Assembly: GCA_025966215.1 (NCBI GenBank)
Contig: JAOPVM010000277.1
Coordinates: forward strand, 1 to 7,830
Origin: Klenkia sp.
GTDB lineage: Bacteria > Actinomycetota > Actinomycetes > Mycobacteriales > Geodermatophilaceae
Reading direction: 5' to 3'
Length of the DNA: 7,830 nucleotides
Below, in pieces: positions 1 through 6,803 of the stretch. Positions within the stretch are counted from its first letter, which is position 1; each line of letters opens with the position of its first letter. Below the pieces are notes generated by a model. It made no database searches. It was not told where the DNA came from and saw only the letters and a list, made by a program, of their open reading frames with translations. The position numbers were made by a program, and so were the translations under genes.

Positions 1-782
1 TGGAAGGCGTTGCGGTCGCCCTCGAACAGCGACAGGTGGGTGTGCATCGCCGAGCCGGCCAGCTCGGTGAACGGCTTGGGCATGAAGGTGGCGTGCACGC
101 CCTGGGCGAGTGCGACCTCCCGGACGACGTGCCGCAGGGTCATGATGTTGTCGGCCATGCTCAGCGCGTCGGCGTAGCGCAGGTCGATCTCCTGCTGACC
201 GGGGGCGACCTCGTGGTGGCTGAACTCCACCGAGATGCCCATCGCCTCCAGCGCGAAGACCGCCTCGCGACGGAAGTCGTGGGCGACGTTGTGCGTCGAC
301 AGGTCGAAGTAGCCACCGGTGTCCGCCGGGGTGGGCGGCGTGCCGTCGTCGGGGAGGTCCTTCAGCAGGAAGAACTCGATCTCGGGGTGGGTGTAGAAGG
401 TGAACCCCATGTCCGCGGCCTTGCCCAGGGCACGGCGCAGCACGTGCCGCGGGTCGGCCCAGGCGGGCGAGCCGTCGGGCAGCGTGATGTCGCAGAACAT
501 CCGGGCGGTCTCGCTGACCCCGCCCTTGGTACTGGGCATGACCTGGAAGGTGCCCGGGTCGGGCTTGGCGAGCATGTCGGACTCGTAGACCCGGGCGAAG
601 CCCTCGATCGCCGAGCCGTCGAACCCGATGCCCTCGGCGAACGCCGCCTCGATCTCGGCCGGTGCGACGGCCACGGCCTTGAGGTAGCCCGAGACGTCGG
701 TGAACCACAGCCGCACGAAGCGGATGTCGCGTTCCTCCAGGGTGCGCAGGACGAACTCCTGCTGTCGGTCCATGGCGGCCAT
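1..782 (-). CDS. glnA2: Type I glutamine synthetase, GlnA2-like (3' end outside window)
   Basis: Members of the family make glutamine from glutamate, ammonia and ATP in the cytoplasm. Some actinobacterial GlnA2-type enzymes instead glutamylate polyamines, so the substrate is not settled. The first 260 codons are visible and remain open to the window edge; family members are about 450 residues, so roughly 40% is missing. The N-terminal beta-grasp part (about residues 10-100) contains RFVRLWFTDV and GFDGSAIEGF. The catalytic domain begins with HPEIEFFLL (residues 132-140) and continues with SHHE and GQQE, whose E191 and E198 are probable metal ligands, and then MHTHLSLFEG. The sequence closely resembles what I recall of M. 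tuberculosis GlnA2. Start: ATG at 782 has GGAGG five bases upstream. A second in-frame ATG at 773, where the mycobacterial protein would start, is poorly placed for that site. The gene lies 42 bp behind the L,D-transpeptidase gene and is probably co-transcribed with it. The adenylylation-loop region is not in the window. Confidence 0.95.
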   Translation of the reverse strand, partial: MAAMDRQQEFVLRTLEERDIRFVRLWFTDVSGYLKAVAVAPAEIEAAFAEGIGFDGSAIEGFARVYESDMLAKPDPGTFQVMPSTKGGVSETARMFCDITLPDGSPAWADPRHVLRRALGKAADMGFTFYTHPEIEFFLLKDLPDDGTPPTPADTGGYFDLSTHNVAHDFRREAVFALEAMGISVEFSHHEVAPGQQEIDLRYADALSMADNIMTLRHVVREVALAQGVHATFMPKPFTELAGSAMHTHLSLFEGDRNAF

Positions 783-824
783 CCTCGCCTCCGAGCGTGT
801 CCGGGTCGTTACGCGGGGGGTGGG

Positions 825-2042
825 TCAGGCGGCGGGGAGGGGCAGCGCGGAGCCTGCCACCCACTCCTCCCACGAGGTGTTCCAGTCGCCGAACCCGTCG
901 GTCACGTCGAGCTGTCCACCGGCGTTCTCCACCTGGACGACGTCCCCGCGGCCGAAGTTCTCGTAGAACCAGCCGGCGTTGGCCACCGAGACGTTCAGGC
1001 AGCCGTGGCTGACGTTGCGGCGGCCCTGGTCGCCCACCGACCACGGGGCACCGTGCACGAAGATGCCCGAGTTGCTCAGCCGCGAGGCGTACTCGACGGG
1101 GGTGCGGTAGCCGCCGGGGGTGTCGATCGGGACGCCGTAGGTGGAGGAGTCCATCGTGTAGCGGCGGGACTGCTGCATGACCACGTAGGTGCCGCTCGGC
1201 GTGGGGCTGGAGTCCTTGCCCAGCGAGGTGGGCATCTCCCGCACCAGCGCGTCGTCGACGAACAGCCGCAGCACCAGCTCGTCGGCGTCGACCACGCCGA
1301 CCCGCTTGGGGCCGATGTCGAACTCGACGTGCGTGCTGGCCTGACCGTGCACGCCGTCGCCGACGTCCAGCCCGTAGGTGTCGACGTCGACGGCGACGTG
1401 GGTGTACGCGGGCCAGAACTCCGCCGGGCGGTAGTGCACTCTCCGGTCGGACAGCCAGGACCACGAGCCGGCGACCGCCGGGGTGGTGACCACCGACAGC
1501 CTGCGCTCGACCGCGGCCCGGTCGGTGACGTCCTCGTCGAAGGTGATCGCGATCGGTTGGCCCACCCCGACGACACCGGTGTCGGCGTCGGGGAACACCG
1601 TGGGCATGGTCAGGGTGCGCGGCGTGACGGTGCCGACCGTGCCGGTGGTGGAGGCGGTGCGGCCGGCGGCGTCGGTGGTGGTCGCGGCGACCGAGTACAC
1701 CGTCGCGTAGGCGAGGTCGGCCGAGGCCGTCCAGGTCACCCCCGTCGGGTCGAGGGCACCGGCCAGCGGGGTGCCGTCGGCGGCGGTGACGGTCACCGAG
1801 GTGAGCGTCCCGTGGCCGGCGTTGACCCGCAGCGGGGTGACCGGGTCGATCTCCGTCGAGCCCAGCGGGGGGTCGACGCTCACCACGGCCGTCGGCACCT
1901 CGGCGGTGCCCGGCGCGGCCGCCGTCGTCGTGGTCGGCAGCGCCGCGTCGGTCGCCCCGCCGGACTGGCACCCGGACAGCAGCACCGCCGAGAGCACCGT
2001 GAGGACGAGCAACGGGGTGCGGAGCGGGCGAACACCGGGCAT
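825..2042 (-). CDS. L,D-transpeptidase lipoprotein (Ig-like domains plus YkuD, LdtMt2 type)
   Basis: This enzyme makes 3-3 cross-links between peptidoglycan stem peptides on the outer face of the membrane and belongs to the carbapenem-sensitive YkuD family. The 405-residue protein starts with a basic n-region and a hydrophobic stretch (residues 11-22), ending in the lipobox LLSGC with Cys25 as the likely lipidated residue. A Thr/Ala-rich linker (about 33-50) follows. Two Ig-like domains (about 50-140 and 145-240) precede the YkuD domain (about 245-370). His330 in FVHGAPW and SHGCLN, with His346 and catalytic Cys348, give the complete active site. The 18-residue spacing from His330 to Cys348 equals that of LdtMt2. 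The tail has the GDWN..W..W pattern also found in LdtMt2. ATG at 2042 has GAGG seven bases upstream. The gene is divergent from panB and probably transcribed with glnA2. All key residues are present, so it should be active. The exact paralogue cannot be decided from sequence alone. Confidence 0.95.
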   Translation of the reverse strand: MPGVRPLRTPLLVLTVLSAVLLSGCQSGGATDAALPTTTTAAAPGTAEVPTAVVSVDPPLGSTEIDPVTPLRVNAGHGTLTSVTVTAADGTPLAGALDPTGVTWTASADLAYATVYSVAATTTDAAGRTASTTGTVGTVTPRTLTMPTVFPDADTGVVGVGQPIAITFDEDVTDRAAVERRLSVVTTPAVAGSWSWLSDRRVHYRPAEFWPAYTHVAVDVDTYGLDVGDGVHGQASTHVEFDIGPKRVGVVDADELVLRLFVDDALVREMPTSLGKDSSPTPSGTYVVMQQSRRYTMDSSTYGVPIDTPGGYRTPVEYASRLSNSGIFVHGAPWSVGDQGRRNVSHGCLNVSVANAGWFYENFGRGDVVQVENAGGQLDVTDGFGDWNTSWEEWVAGSALPLPAA

Positions 2043-2207
2043 GACATGACCTCGTGCGTCTGTCGGTCGGGCCGGGCGACACCCGGTTCACCCAGAGTCT
2101 GACATGCGATACGCAGGCGTACCGCGCCGATCGGGTCGAGAACCGACGAGAGATCCGGCCACCCACTGGCAGGTCTGTGGCGTTCTGCCCGGGTGCAGGA
2201 TGACGGC
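2043..2207. promoter_or_regulatory. Divergent spacer between the ldt and panB genes
   Basis: These 165 bases lie between two divergent starts, so both promoters should be here. I could not find convincing -35/-10 pairs on either strand. Visible structures are an inverted repeat CCGGG-N5-CCCGG (2072-2086), close to the ldt start; TGCG-ATA-CGCA around 2105; and GGCAG...CTGCC (2168-2172 and 2185-2189), just before panB. None is long enough to name an operator. The panB ribosome-binding AGGA lies at 2197-2200. Confidence 0.5.
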
Positions 2208-3059
2208 GTGACGACGACGTCCTCCCCCGACCCCAGCGAGTCCGTGCTCTACGGCGGCAGCTCCACCGCCCGCGTGCGCATCCACCACCTGCAGGCCGCC
2301 AAGGCCGCCGGCGAGAAGTGGGCGATGCTCACCGCCTACGACACCTACGCGGCCCGGGTGTTCGAGGAGGCCGGCATCCCCGTCCTGCTGGTCGGGGACT
2401 CCGCGGGCAACGTCGTGCTGGGACACAGCTCGACCGTCCCGGTCACCGTCGAGGACCTGCTGCTGTTCACCCGGGCGGTCACCCGCTCGACGTCCCGGGC
2501 GCTGATCGTGGCCGACCTGCCCTTCGGCAGCTACGAGGCCTCGCCCACCCAGGCGTTCGAGACCGCCGTGCGGATGATGAAGGAGGGCGGTGCGCAGGCG
2601 GTCAAGCTCGAGGGCGGCGCCCGGGTCGCCCCCCAGGTGCGGTTGCTCGCCGAGAACGGCATCCCGGTCATGGGCCACGTCGGGTTCACCCCGCAGTCCG
2701 AGCACGCCCTCGGCGGCTTCCTCGTCCAGGGCCGTGGGTACGGCGCCGACCAGGTGCTCGCCGACGCCCGCGCCGTCGCCGACGCCGGGGCCTTCGCCGT
2801 CGTCCTGGAGATGGTGCCCGCCGACGTCGCCGCCCGGGTCACCGCCGAGCTCGCCGTCCCGACCGTGGGCATCGGCGCCGGACCCGACTGCGACGCCCAG
2901 GTGCTGGTCTGGCCAGACATGGCCGGGCTCAACGGCGGCCGGGTGCCGCGGTTCGTGAAGAAGTACGCCGATCTGCGTGGGGAGCTGCTGCGGGCGGCGC
3001 AGGAGTACGCGGCCGAGGTCCGGACGGGCGAGTTCCCGGGACCCGAGCACTCCTTCTGA
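2208..3059 (+). CDS. panB: 3-Methyl-2-oxobutanoate hydroxymethyltransferase (ketopantoate synthesis)
   Basis: PanB transfers a hydroxymethyl group from 5,10-methylene-tetrahydrofolate to alpha-ketoisovalerate, giving ketopantoate. This is the first committed step of pantothenate and CoA synthesis, in the cytoplasm. The protein is a complete TIM barrel of 283 residues, close to the usual 260-285. Numbered from this start, the Mg-binding acidic residues are Asp64 ([11 protein letters not shown]), Asp103 ([10 protein letters not shown]) and Glu135 (VKLEGG). The catalytic-region Glu201 lies in [18 protein letters not shown] and VGIGAGP are further family signatures, and the C-terminus EHSF matches mycobacterial PanB. 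Start: GTG at 2208 has AGGA seven bases upstream. A longer in-frame GTG at 2193 (five extra residues) has no ribosome-binding sequence, so I prefer 2208. No panC or panD is in the window. panB beside a minus-strand glnA2 resembles the mycobacterial order. Confidence 0.96.
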   Translation: MTTTSSPDPSESVLYGGSSTARVRIHHLQAAKAAGEKWAMLTAYDTYAARVFEEAGIPVLLVGDSAGNVVLGHSSTVPVTVEDLLLFTRAVTRSTSRALIVADLPFGSYEASPTQAFETAVRMMKEGGAQAVKLEGGARVAPQVRLLAENGIPVMGHVGFTPQSEHALGGFLVQGRGYGADQVLADARAVADAGAFAVVLEMVPADVAARVTAELAVPTVGIGAGPDCDAQVLVWPDMAGLNGGRVPRFVKKYADLRGELLRAAQEYAAEVRTGEFPGPEHSF

Positions 3060-3081
3060 GGTCGCGCTGCGCGCTCCGACC
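3060..3081. terminator. Hairpin between convergent panB and npdG genes
   Basis: Directly after the panB stop, GGTC+GCGC pairs with GCGC and GACC around a TGC loop. This makes eight base pairs with a three-base bulge (TCC). It lies in the 69-bp gap between two converging genes, where termination from one or both sides is expected. There is no T-run, so a classical intrinsic terminator is not shown. In DNA this GC-rich, such hairpins also arise by chance. Confidence 0.4.
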
Positions 3082-3128
3082 GCGCTCGGGAGCCGTGCCC
3101 GGCCTGCTCTGAGCCCGCGGGGGTCGCC

Positions 3129-3839
3129 TCAGACGTCGGTGACGCGGATGCCGGCGTGGACCTTGTAGCGGCGGTTGACCGAGACCAGGTTGACGGTGAG
3201 GGCCTCGACCTGGCGGGCGTTGCGCAGCCGGCCGGCGTACACCCCGCGCATGCCCGGCAGCCGGCCGGCGAGTGCCTGGACCAGGTCGGTGGCGGCGCGG
3301 TCGTCGCCGACCACCATCACGTCGCCCTCCAGCGTGGGGTGCGAGAGGTCCTCCAGACTCACCGCCGAGAGGTGGTGGAAGGCCCCGACCACCGAGCTGT
3401 CGGGCAGCAGTGCCGCCGCCTGCTGGGTGACGCTGCCCTCGGGCACGTCCAGCACGTAGGCACCCAGCTCGTCCCAGCCCATCGGCACCACGCAGTCGAC
3501 GACGACCTTGCCGGCCAGCGGCGCGGCGAGCTCGCCCAGGGTGTCGGCGTGCCCGGCGAAGGGGACGGCGACGACGAGCACGTCGGCCGCACCGGCGACA
3601 TCGGTGTTCGACCCGCCCTGCACCGACACCTCGACGCCCCCGGCGGCGGCCGCGGCGCGGGCAGTGACGGTGCGGGCGGTCTCGGCGGCGCGGTCGACGT
3701 CCCGGGAACCCAGCAGGACCCGCTGCCCGGCGGCCGCCCACCGCACCGCCAGCCCCCGACCCTGCGGGCCGGTCCCGCCGAGCACCCCGATGACGAGGTC
3801 CTCGACGGCCCGGCCGGTGGTCTGTCCTGTGTCCGACAC
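3129..3839 (-). CDS. npdG: F420-dependent NADP oxidoreductase (NADPH-dependent F420 reductase)
   Basis: The enzyme passes hydride between NADPH and the deazaflavin coenzyme F420 and so supplies or drains F420H2 for F420-dependent oxidoreductases. It is cytosolic. The 236-residue protein has a Rossmann fold with the glycine-rich motif GGTGPQGRGL (residues 21-30). LLGSR (42-46) follows, with Ser45 and Arg46 placed to bind the 2'-phosphate of NADP. VAVPFAGH and CVVPMG come next, and the family C-terminus HAGIRVTDV closes the protein. Length and motif order fit Fno/NpdG. The GTG start at 3839 has GAGGAG nine bases upstream. About 13 residues before the first beta strand have no obvious role. It shares its strand with the small CxxH-protein gene 86 bp upstream. 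A distant member of the ketol-acid or pyrroline reductase superfamily is the only alternative, and the C-terminus argues against it. Confidence 0.9.
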   Translation of the reverse strand: MSDTGQTTGRAVEDLVIGVLGGTGPQGRGLAVRWAAAGQRVLLGSRDVDRAAETARTVTARAAAAAGGVEVSVQGGSNTDVAGAADVLVVAVPFAGHADTLGELAAPLAGKVVVDCVVPMGWDELGAYVLDVPEGSVTQQAAALLPDSSVVGAFHHLSAVSLEDLSHPTLEGDVMVVGDDRAATDLVQALAGRLPGMRGVYAGRLRNARQVEALTVNLVSVNRRYKVHAGIRVTDV

Positions 3840-3925
3840 CTGGGTCGTCTCCTCGCGTCAGGGGCGCCCGGGCCCGGCCACCTCGGGTCGATCATGCCCC
3901 CGGGGGGGCTGCCCAGCAGAGCGGG

Positions 3926-4117
3926 TCAGCGCTCGCCGTCCCGCTCCCACGCACGGTCGGCGGCATCGGCCTGCTCGTTGCGGTCGGCGACCGTCTGCAG
4001 CGCGTCCGCCGCTTCCTCGCGGGTGTCGAAGGGACCCAGCCGGTGCCGCTCGGCGCACCCGCCCCGGTCCTCGACGGTGCGGTGCTTGAGGCAGAAGTAC
4101 CAGGGACCCTGGGCCAC
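3926..4117 (-). CDS. Small conserved actinobacterial protein with CxxH...C pattern
   Basis: The product is 63 residues with no known function. It begins MAQGPWYFCLKH. Cys9 and His12 form a CxxH unit, and Cys21 sits in a GGC turn, with His25 close by. This resembles a small metal-binding knuckle, but it could equally be a structural pattern. Then come RLGPFDTREEAADAL (residues 26-40), a turn plus helix like SPOR-type repeats, and a charged helix ending WERDGER. I recall similar short proteins as widespread in actinomycetes, variously labelled hypothetical or SPOR-domain. Start: GTG at 4117 has GAGGAGG six bases upstream. A longer in-frame ORF to 4171 adds 18 low-complexity residues with no such site. 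The gene is divergent from the diguanylate cyclase gene and upstream of npdG on the same strand (86-bp gap), so it may or may not share a transcript with npdG. Confidence 0.8.
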   Translation of the reverse strand: MAQGPWYFCLKHRTVEDRGGCAERHRLGPFDTREEAADALQTVADRNEQADAADRAWERDGER

Positions 4118-4141
4118 GGTGGGCCTCCTCGTCGGCGTCGG

Positions 4142-4159
4142 GCGGGCACCGGTGCCCGC
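4142..4159. promoter_or_regulatory. Perfect 18-bp palindrome, candidate operator
   Basis: The arms GCGGGCACC and GGTGCCCGC are exact reverse complements with no spacer. The site ends 24 bases upstream of the GTG start at 4117, in the likely promoter or leader of the small CxxH-protein gene. Its two-fold symmetry suits a dimeric repressor. Which regulator might bind is unknown, and GC-rich DNA makes such palindromes more common than average. Confidence 0.4.
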
Positions 4160-4223
4160 GTCGAGCCCCACCCTGACATCCGCGGGGGCCGACCGCCTCT
4201 CCTGCCGTCGTCGCCCCGGGAAG

Positions 4224-4247
4224 GCGACACGCCGGGCGACACGCCGG
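4224..4247. repeat. Tandem repeat, 2 x 12 bp
   Basis: Two exact adjacent copies of GCGACACGCCGG lie in the divergent spacer, about 75 bases before the cyclase start. They could be paired binding sites, or simply a slippage duplication. The unit is a multiple of three, but this stretch does not look translated. Confidence 0.85.
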
Positions 4248-4321
4248 GGAGGGTCAGCACTGGGTCACCTCGGGTGTGCACCGGGCTCGCTGAGCCTGCC
4301 GGGAAGCAGGAGACTGCCCCC

Positions 4322-5440
4322 GTGTCCCTGGGCTGGAGCCACTCCACCGACGCGGTCGTGTCGGTGCCCACCCGTGCCCGGGACCCCCGCACCGCAGCCC
4401 GCTGGACGGCCGCGTTCATGCTGCTCGGCGCCGCCGCGGGCTCGGTCAACCTGCTCGTGGACGGCGTGCTGCGCGACGGCGCCCCCCGCGGGGTCTACGC
4501 GGCCACCATGGCCCTGCTGGCCGGGTTGGGTCTGGGGCTCGCGGCCCGCCCCCGGGTCGGGGTGTGGCCCACGTTCGCGCTGGTCCTGCTCGGTGACCTG
4601 GTCTACGTCGTGGTCGCGATGTCGGTGCGGGACCCGCTGCGGCACGCCACCCCGCTGATGATGCTGTTCGCCGCCTTCGTCGCAGCCTGGTTCCTCGACG
4701 CCTGGATGCTCGGCGTGCACATGGCCGTCGTCCCGTTCGCGTGCTGGGCGGCCCTGGCCCCCAGCTTCACCGACGCCCCGGGCCTGGGCGTCCAGGTGCT
4801 GGTGAACGCCGGGATGCTCGACGTGGCCGCGTTCGGCGTCTTCGTCCTGCGCCGCCGGGTCCAGGGCCTGCTCGCAGCCACCGAGGCGCTGTCCTCCACC
4901 GACCCGCTGACCGGCCTGGCCAACCGCCGCTCCCTCGTCACCCAGGCCGAACGGCTGTGGCGGCAGGCCCACCGCGAGGGCGACCACGTCGTCGCCCTCG
5001 TCCTGGACCTCGACCACTTCAAGCAGCTCAACGACACCCACGGGCACGCCACCGGCGACGCCGTCCTCCGCGCGGTCGCCGCGGCGCTGCGCGCCGTCGT
5101 CCGACCCACCGACGTGCTCGCCCGGATCGGCGGGGAGGAGCTCGTGGTGGTCGGCCTGGCCGCCGACCGCACCGAGGCGCACCGGCTGGGCGAGCGGCTG
5201 CGCGGCGCCGTCCGGCAGGCCTGGCTGGACCAGCCGGGAGTGACGGCCTCGATCGGCATCGCGCTGGACCGGCCCGTCCCCGGCGCCGACGTCGCCACCG
5301 GTGTCTGGCGTCTGGTCGACCGCGCGGACGCCGCGATGTACGAGGCCAAGCAGGCCGGTCGGGACCGGGTGGAGCTCGCTCCGCCGCTGGTGCCGGCGCC
5401 CCGGGCGCACCGGGTCGTGCGGCAGGACCACCCCGCCTGA
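4322..5440 (+). CDS. Membrane diguanylate cyclase (six-helix N-terminus plus GGDEF domain)
   Basis: The protein probably makes cyclic di-GMP from two GTP at the inner face of the membrane. Its 372 residues contain about six hydrophobic segments (roughly 27-50, 58-75, 82-101, 109-125, 128-146, 157-176), an unassigned membrane sensor. A short linker and a GGDEF domain follow, starting at STDPLTGLANRR (192-203). Asp229 in LDLDHFK is the expected metal ligand, and HGHATGD helps bind GTP. The signature reads GGEEL (270-274) instead of the common GGDEF or GGEEF. The acidic residues are kept and only the last position differs, so activity is plausible but not certain. R261-P-T-D264 lies exactly five residues before it, a complete RxxD inhibitory site for product feedback. 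There is no EAL domain. Start: GTG at 4322 has AGGAG nine bases upstream. The open frame reaches back to 4043 but overlaps the minus-strand small gene and looks random. The M24 peptidase gene follows after 24 bp. Confidence 0.92.
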   Translation: MSLGWSHSTDAVVSVPTRARDPRTAARWTAAFMLLGAAAGSVNLLVDGVLRDGAPRGVYAATMALLAGLGLGLAARPRVGVWPTFALVLLGDLVYVVVAMSVRDPLRHATPLMMLFAAFVAAWFLDAWMLGVHMAVVPFACWAALAPSFTDAPGLGVQVLVNAGMLDVAAFGVFVLRRRVQGLLAATEALSSTDPLTGLANRRSLVTQAERLWRQAHREGDHVVALVLDLDHFKQLNDTHGHATGDAVLRAVAAALRAVVRPTDVLARIGGEELVVVGLAADRTEAHRLGERLRGAVRQAWLDQPGVTASIGIALDRPVPGADVATGVWRLVDRADAAMYEAKQAGRDRVELAPPLVPAPRAHRVVRQDHPA

Positions 5441-5464
5441 GCACGGCTCTGTTCTGATGGGTCC

Positions 5465-6790
5465 ATGACCACCGCGCTGCGTCACCGCTTCGCCGGGATC
5501 GATCCCACGAGCACCGTCCCGCTGCCGCTGCGGGACCAGGCCGAGGTCCGCGACCGCTGGCTGAGCGAGCGGGTGCGTGACCTGCTGCCCGACCTGATGG
5601 ACGACGCGGGCATCGACCTGTGGGTGGTCGCGGGCCGGGAGTACAACGAGGACCCGGTGCTGCCCACGATGCTGCCGGCGACCTGGTTGTCGGCCCGGCG
5701 CCGGACCATCCTGCTGCTGCACCGCAGCGACGACGGCGTGACCCCGATGGCGGTCGCCCGCTACCCGGTCGGGCAGTTCGTCTCCGCCTGGGACCCCGAC
5801 GACGACGAGCCGGGCGCCTCGGCCGAGCAGGCCCAGTGGGCCGCCGTCCGCCGGGTGGTGGACCAGGCCCGGCCGCGGGCGATCGGCATCGACGTCTCGG
5901 CCACGTACGCGCACGCCGACGGGCTCTCGCACACCGAGCACGGCCTGCTCGTCGAGGCCCTGGGCCCGTGGGCCGAGCGGTTGGTGCCGGCCGAGCAGCT
6001 CGCCGTCCGCTGGCTGGAGACCCGACTGCCGGAGGAGATCACCGCGCTGCACGCGATGAACGCCCTGGTCCACGAGACGATCGCCGAGGCGTGGTCCCCC
6101 GCGGTGCTGCGGGTCGGGGAGTCCACCGCCCTGGACGTCGCCTGGTGGATCCGGCAGCGCTTCCACGACCTGGGTGTCGAGCCGTGGTTCCAGCCGACGG
6201 TCGGCCTGCAGCGGGCCGGGGTGCCGCTGCTGGACGAGCGCGGCACGGTCGTCGGTGGCGTCCCGTTCGACGCGGTCGTCGAGCCGGGCGACCTGGTGCA
6301 CTGCGACGTGGGGCTGAAGACCCTGGGGCTGACCACCGACACCCAGCGCAACGGCTACGTGCTGCGCCCGGGCGAGGCCGCTCCCCCGGCCGGACTGGTG
6401 CACGCCCTGGCCGTGGGCAACCGCATGCAGGACCTGGTGACGACGGCGATGACCCCCGGCCGGACCGGGGACGAGGTGCTGGCCGCCGCCCGTGCCGCGG
6501 CCGGCGCCGAGGGGGTGGACGGGGACGTCTACTCCCACCCCGTCGGCTTCTACGGCCACGGCGCCGGGCCGGCCATCGGCATGTGGGACGCCCAGGGCGG
6601 CGTGCCCGGGACCGGGCAGGCCGTCGTCCGGGAGTCCACGACCTGGGCGCTGGAGCTGTGCGTGCGGGTCGCGGTGCCCGAGTGGGACGGCCAGCTGGTG
6701 CGGATGGCCCTGGAGCAGGGCATCGCGCTGACCGGTGACGGGGTCTCCTACCTGGACGCCCGGCAGACCGAGCTGATCACGGTCGGCTGA
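5465..6790 (+). CDS. M24 family metallopeptidase, aminopeptidase P-like
   Basis: This is a two-metal peptidase or hydrolase of the pita-bread fold, probably cytosolic since no signal peptide is seen. Aminopeptidase P relatives remove the N-terminal residue before proline. The 441-residue protein has a creatinase-like N-domain (about 30-200) and a catalytic domain (about 205-441). All five expected metal ligands can be placed: Asp281 (HCDVG), Asp292 (TTDTQ, the usual eleven residues later), His358 (SHPVG), Glu397 (ALELC) and Glu436 (QTELITV, five residues before the end). His365 in YGHGAGP fits the second catalytic histidine, seven residues after the first as in MetAP and aminopeptidase P. The substrate is not predictable, and dipeptidase or creatinase-like roles remain possible. 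The ATG at 5465 has only a weak GATGGG upstream. The 24-bp gap after the cyclase gene suggests one transcript. Confidence 0.9.
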   Translation: MTTALRHRFAGIDPTSTVPLPLRDQAEVRDRWLSERVRDLLPDLMDDAGIDLWVVAGREYNEDPVLPTMLPATWLSARRRTILLLHRSDDGVTPMAVARYPVGQFVSAWDPDDDEPGASAEQAQWAAVRRVVDQARPRAIGIDVSATYAHADGLSHTEHGLLVEALGPWAERLVPAEQLAVRWLETRLPEEITALHAMNALVHETIAEAWSPAVLRVGESTALDVAWWIRQRFHDLGVEPWFQPTVGLQRAGVPLLDERGTVVGGVPFDAVVEPGDLVHCDVGLKTLGLTTDTQRNGYVLRPGEAAPPAGLVHALAVGNRMQDLVTTAMTPGRTGDEVLAAARAAAGAEGVDGDVYSHPVGFYGHGAGPAIGMWDAQGGVPGTGQAVVRESTTWALELCVRVAVPEWDGQLVRMALEQGIALTGDGVSYLDARQTELITVG

Positions 6791-6803
6791 CCACCGTCGC
6801 CTC

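Larger units (their letters stand above)
4118..4321. promoter_or_regulatory. Divergent control region between the CxxH-protein gene and the cyclase gene
   Basis: These 204 bases separate two divergent genes. They hold, in order: the ribosome-binding GAGGAGG of the minus-strand gene; a perfect 18-bp palindrome (4142-4159); a perfect 2 x 12-bp tandem repeat (4224-4247); GGGTCA twice, at 4251-4256 and 4262-4267; a GGCTC-GCT-GAGCC hairpin (4284-4296); and AGGAG (4308-4312) for the cyclase. A plus-strand reading frame runs through the region without stops, but its translation is low-complexity and it overlaps the minus-strand gene, so I treat it as noncoding. I cannot assign -35/-10 boxes. Confidence 0.55.

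Noticed and set aside
36..2102. A 688-codon plus-strand open frame covering glnA2 and the transpeptidase gene
   Set aside because: It is antisense to two clearly identified genes, its translation is Gly/Arg/Val-rich low-complexity with no domain, and stop-free antisense frames are expected at this GC content.
2103..2116. The short inverted repeat TGCG-ATA-CGCA in the ldt/panB spacer
   Set aside because: Four-base arms are too short to separate from chance, and no promoter boxes could be placed around it.
2166..2190. A sequence loosely like a sigma-54 promoter (TGGCAG...) before panB
   Set aside because: The downstream element does not match at the proper spacing, and actinomycetes generally lack sigma-54.
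3895..3908. A GCCCCC/GGGGGC palindrome between the CxxH-protein gene and npdG
   Set aside because: Full pairing would leave a two-base loop, there is no T-run, and such G/C runs are common here, so I did not call a terminator.
4043..4321. A 93-residue N-terminal extension of the cyclase
   Set aside because: It overlaps the minus-strand small gene, reads as Pro/Arg/Gly-rich noise with no membrane segment, and the GTG at 4322 has a good ribosome-binding site.
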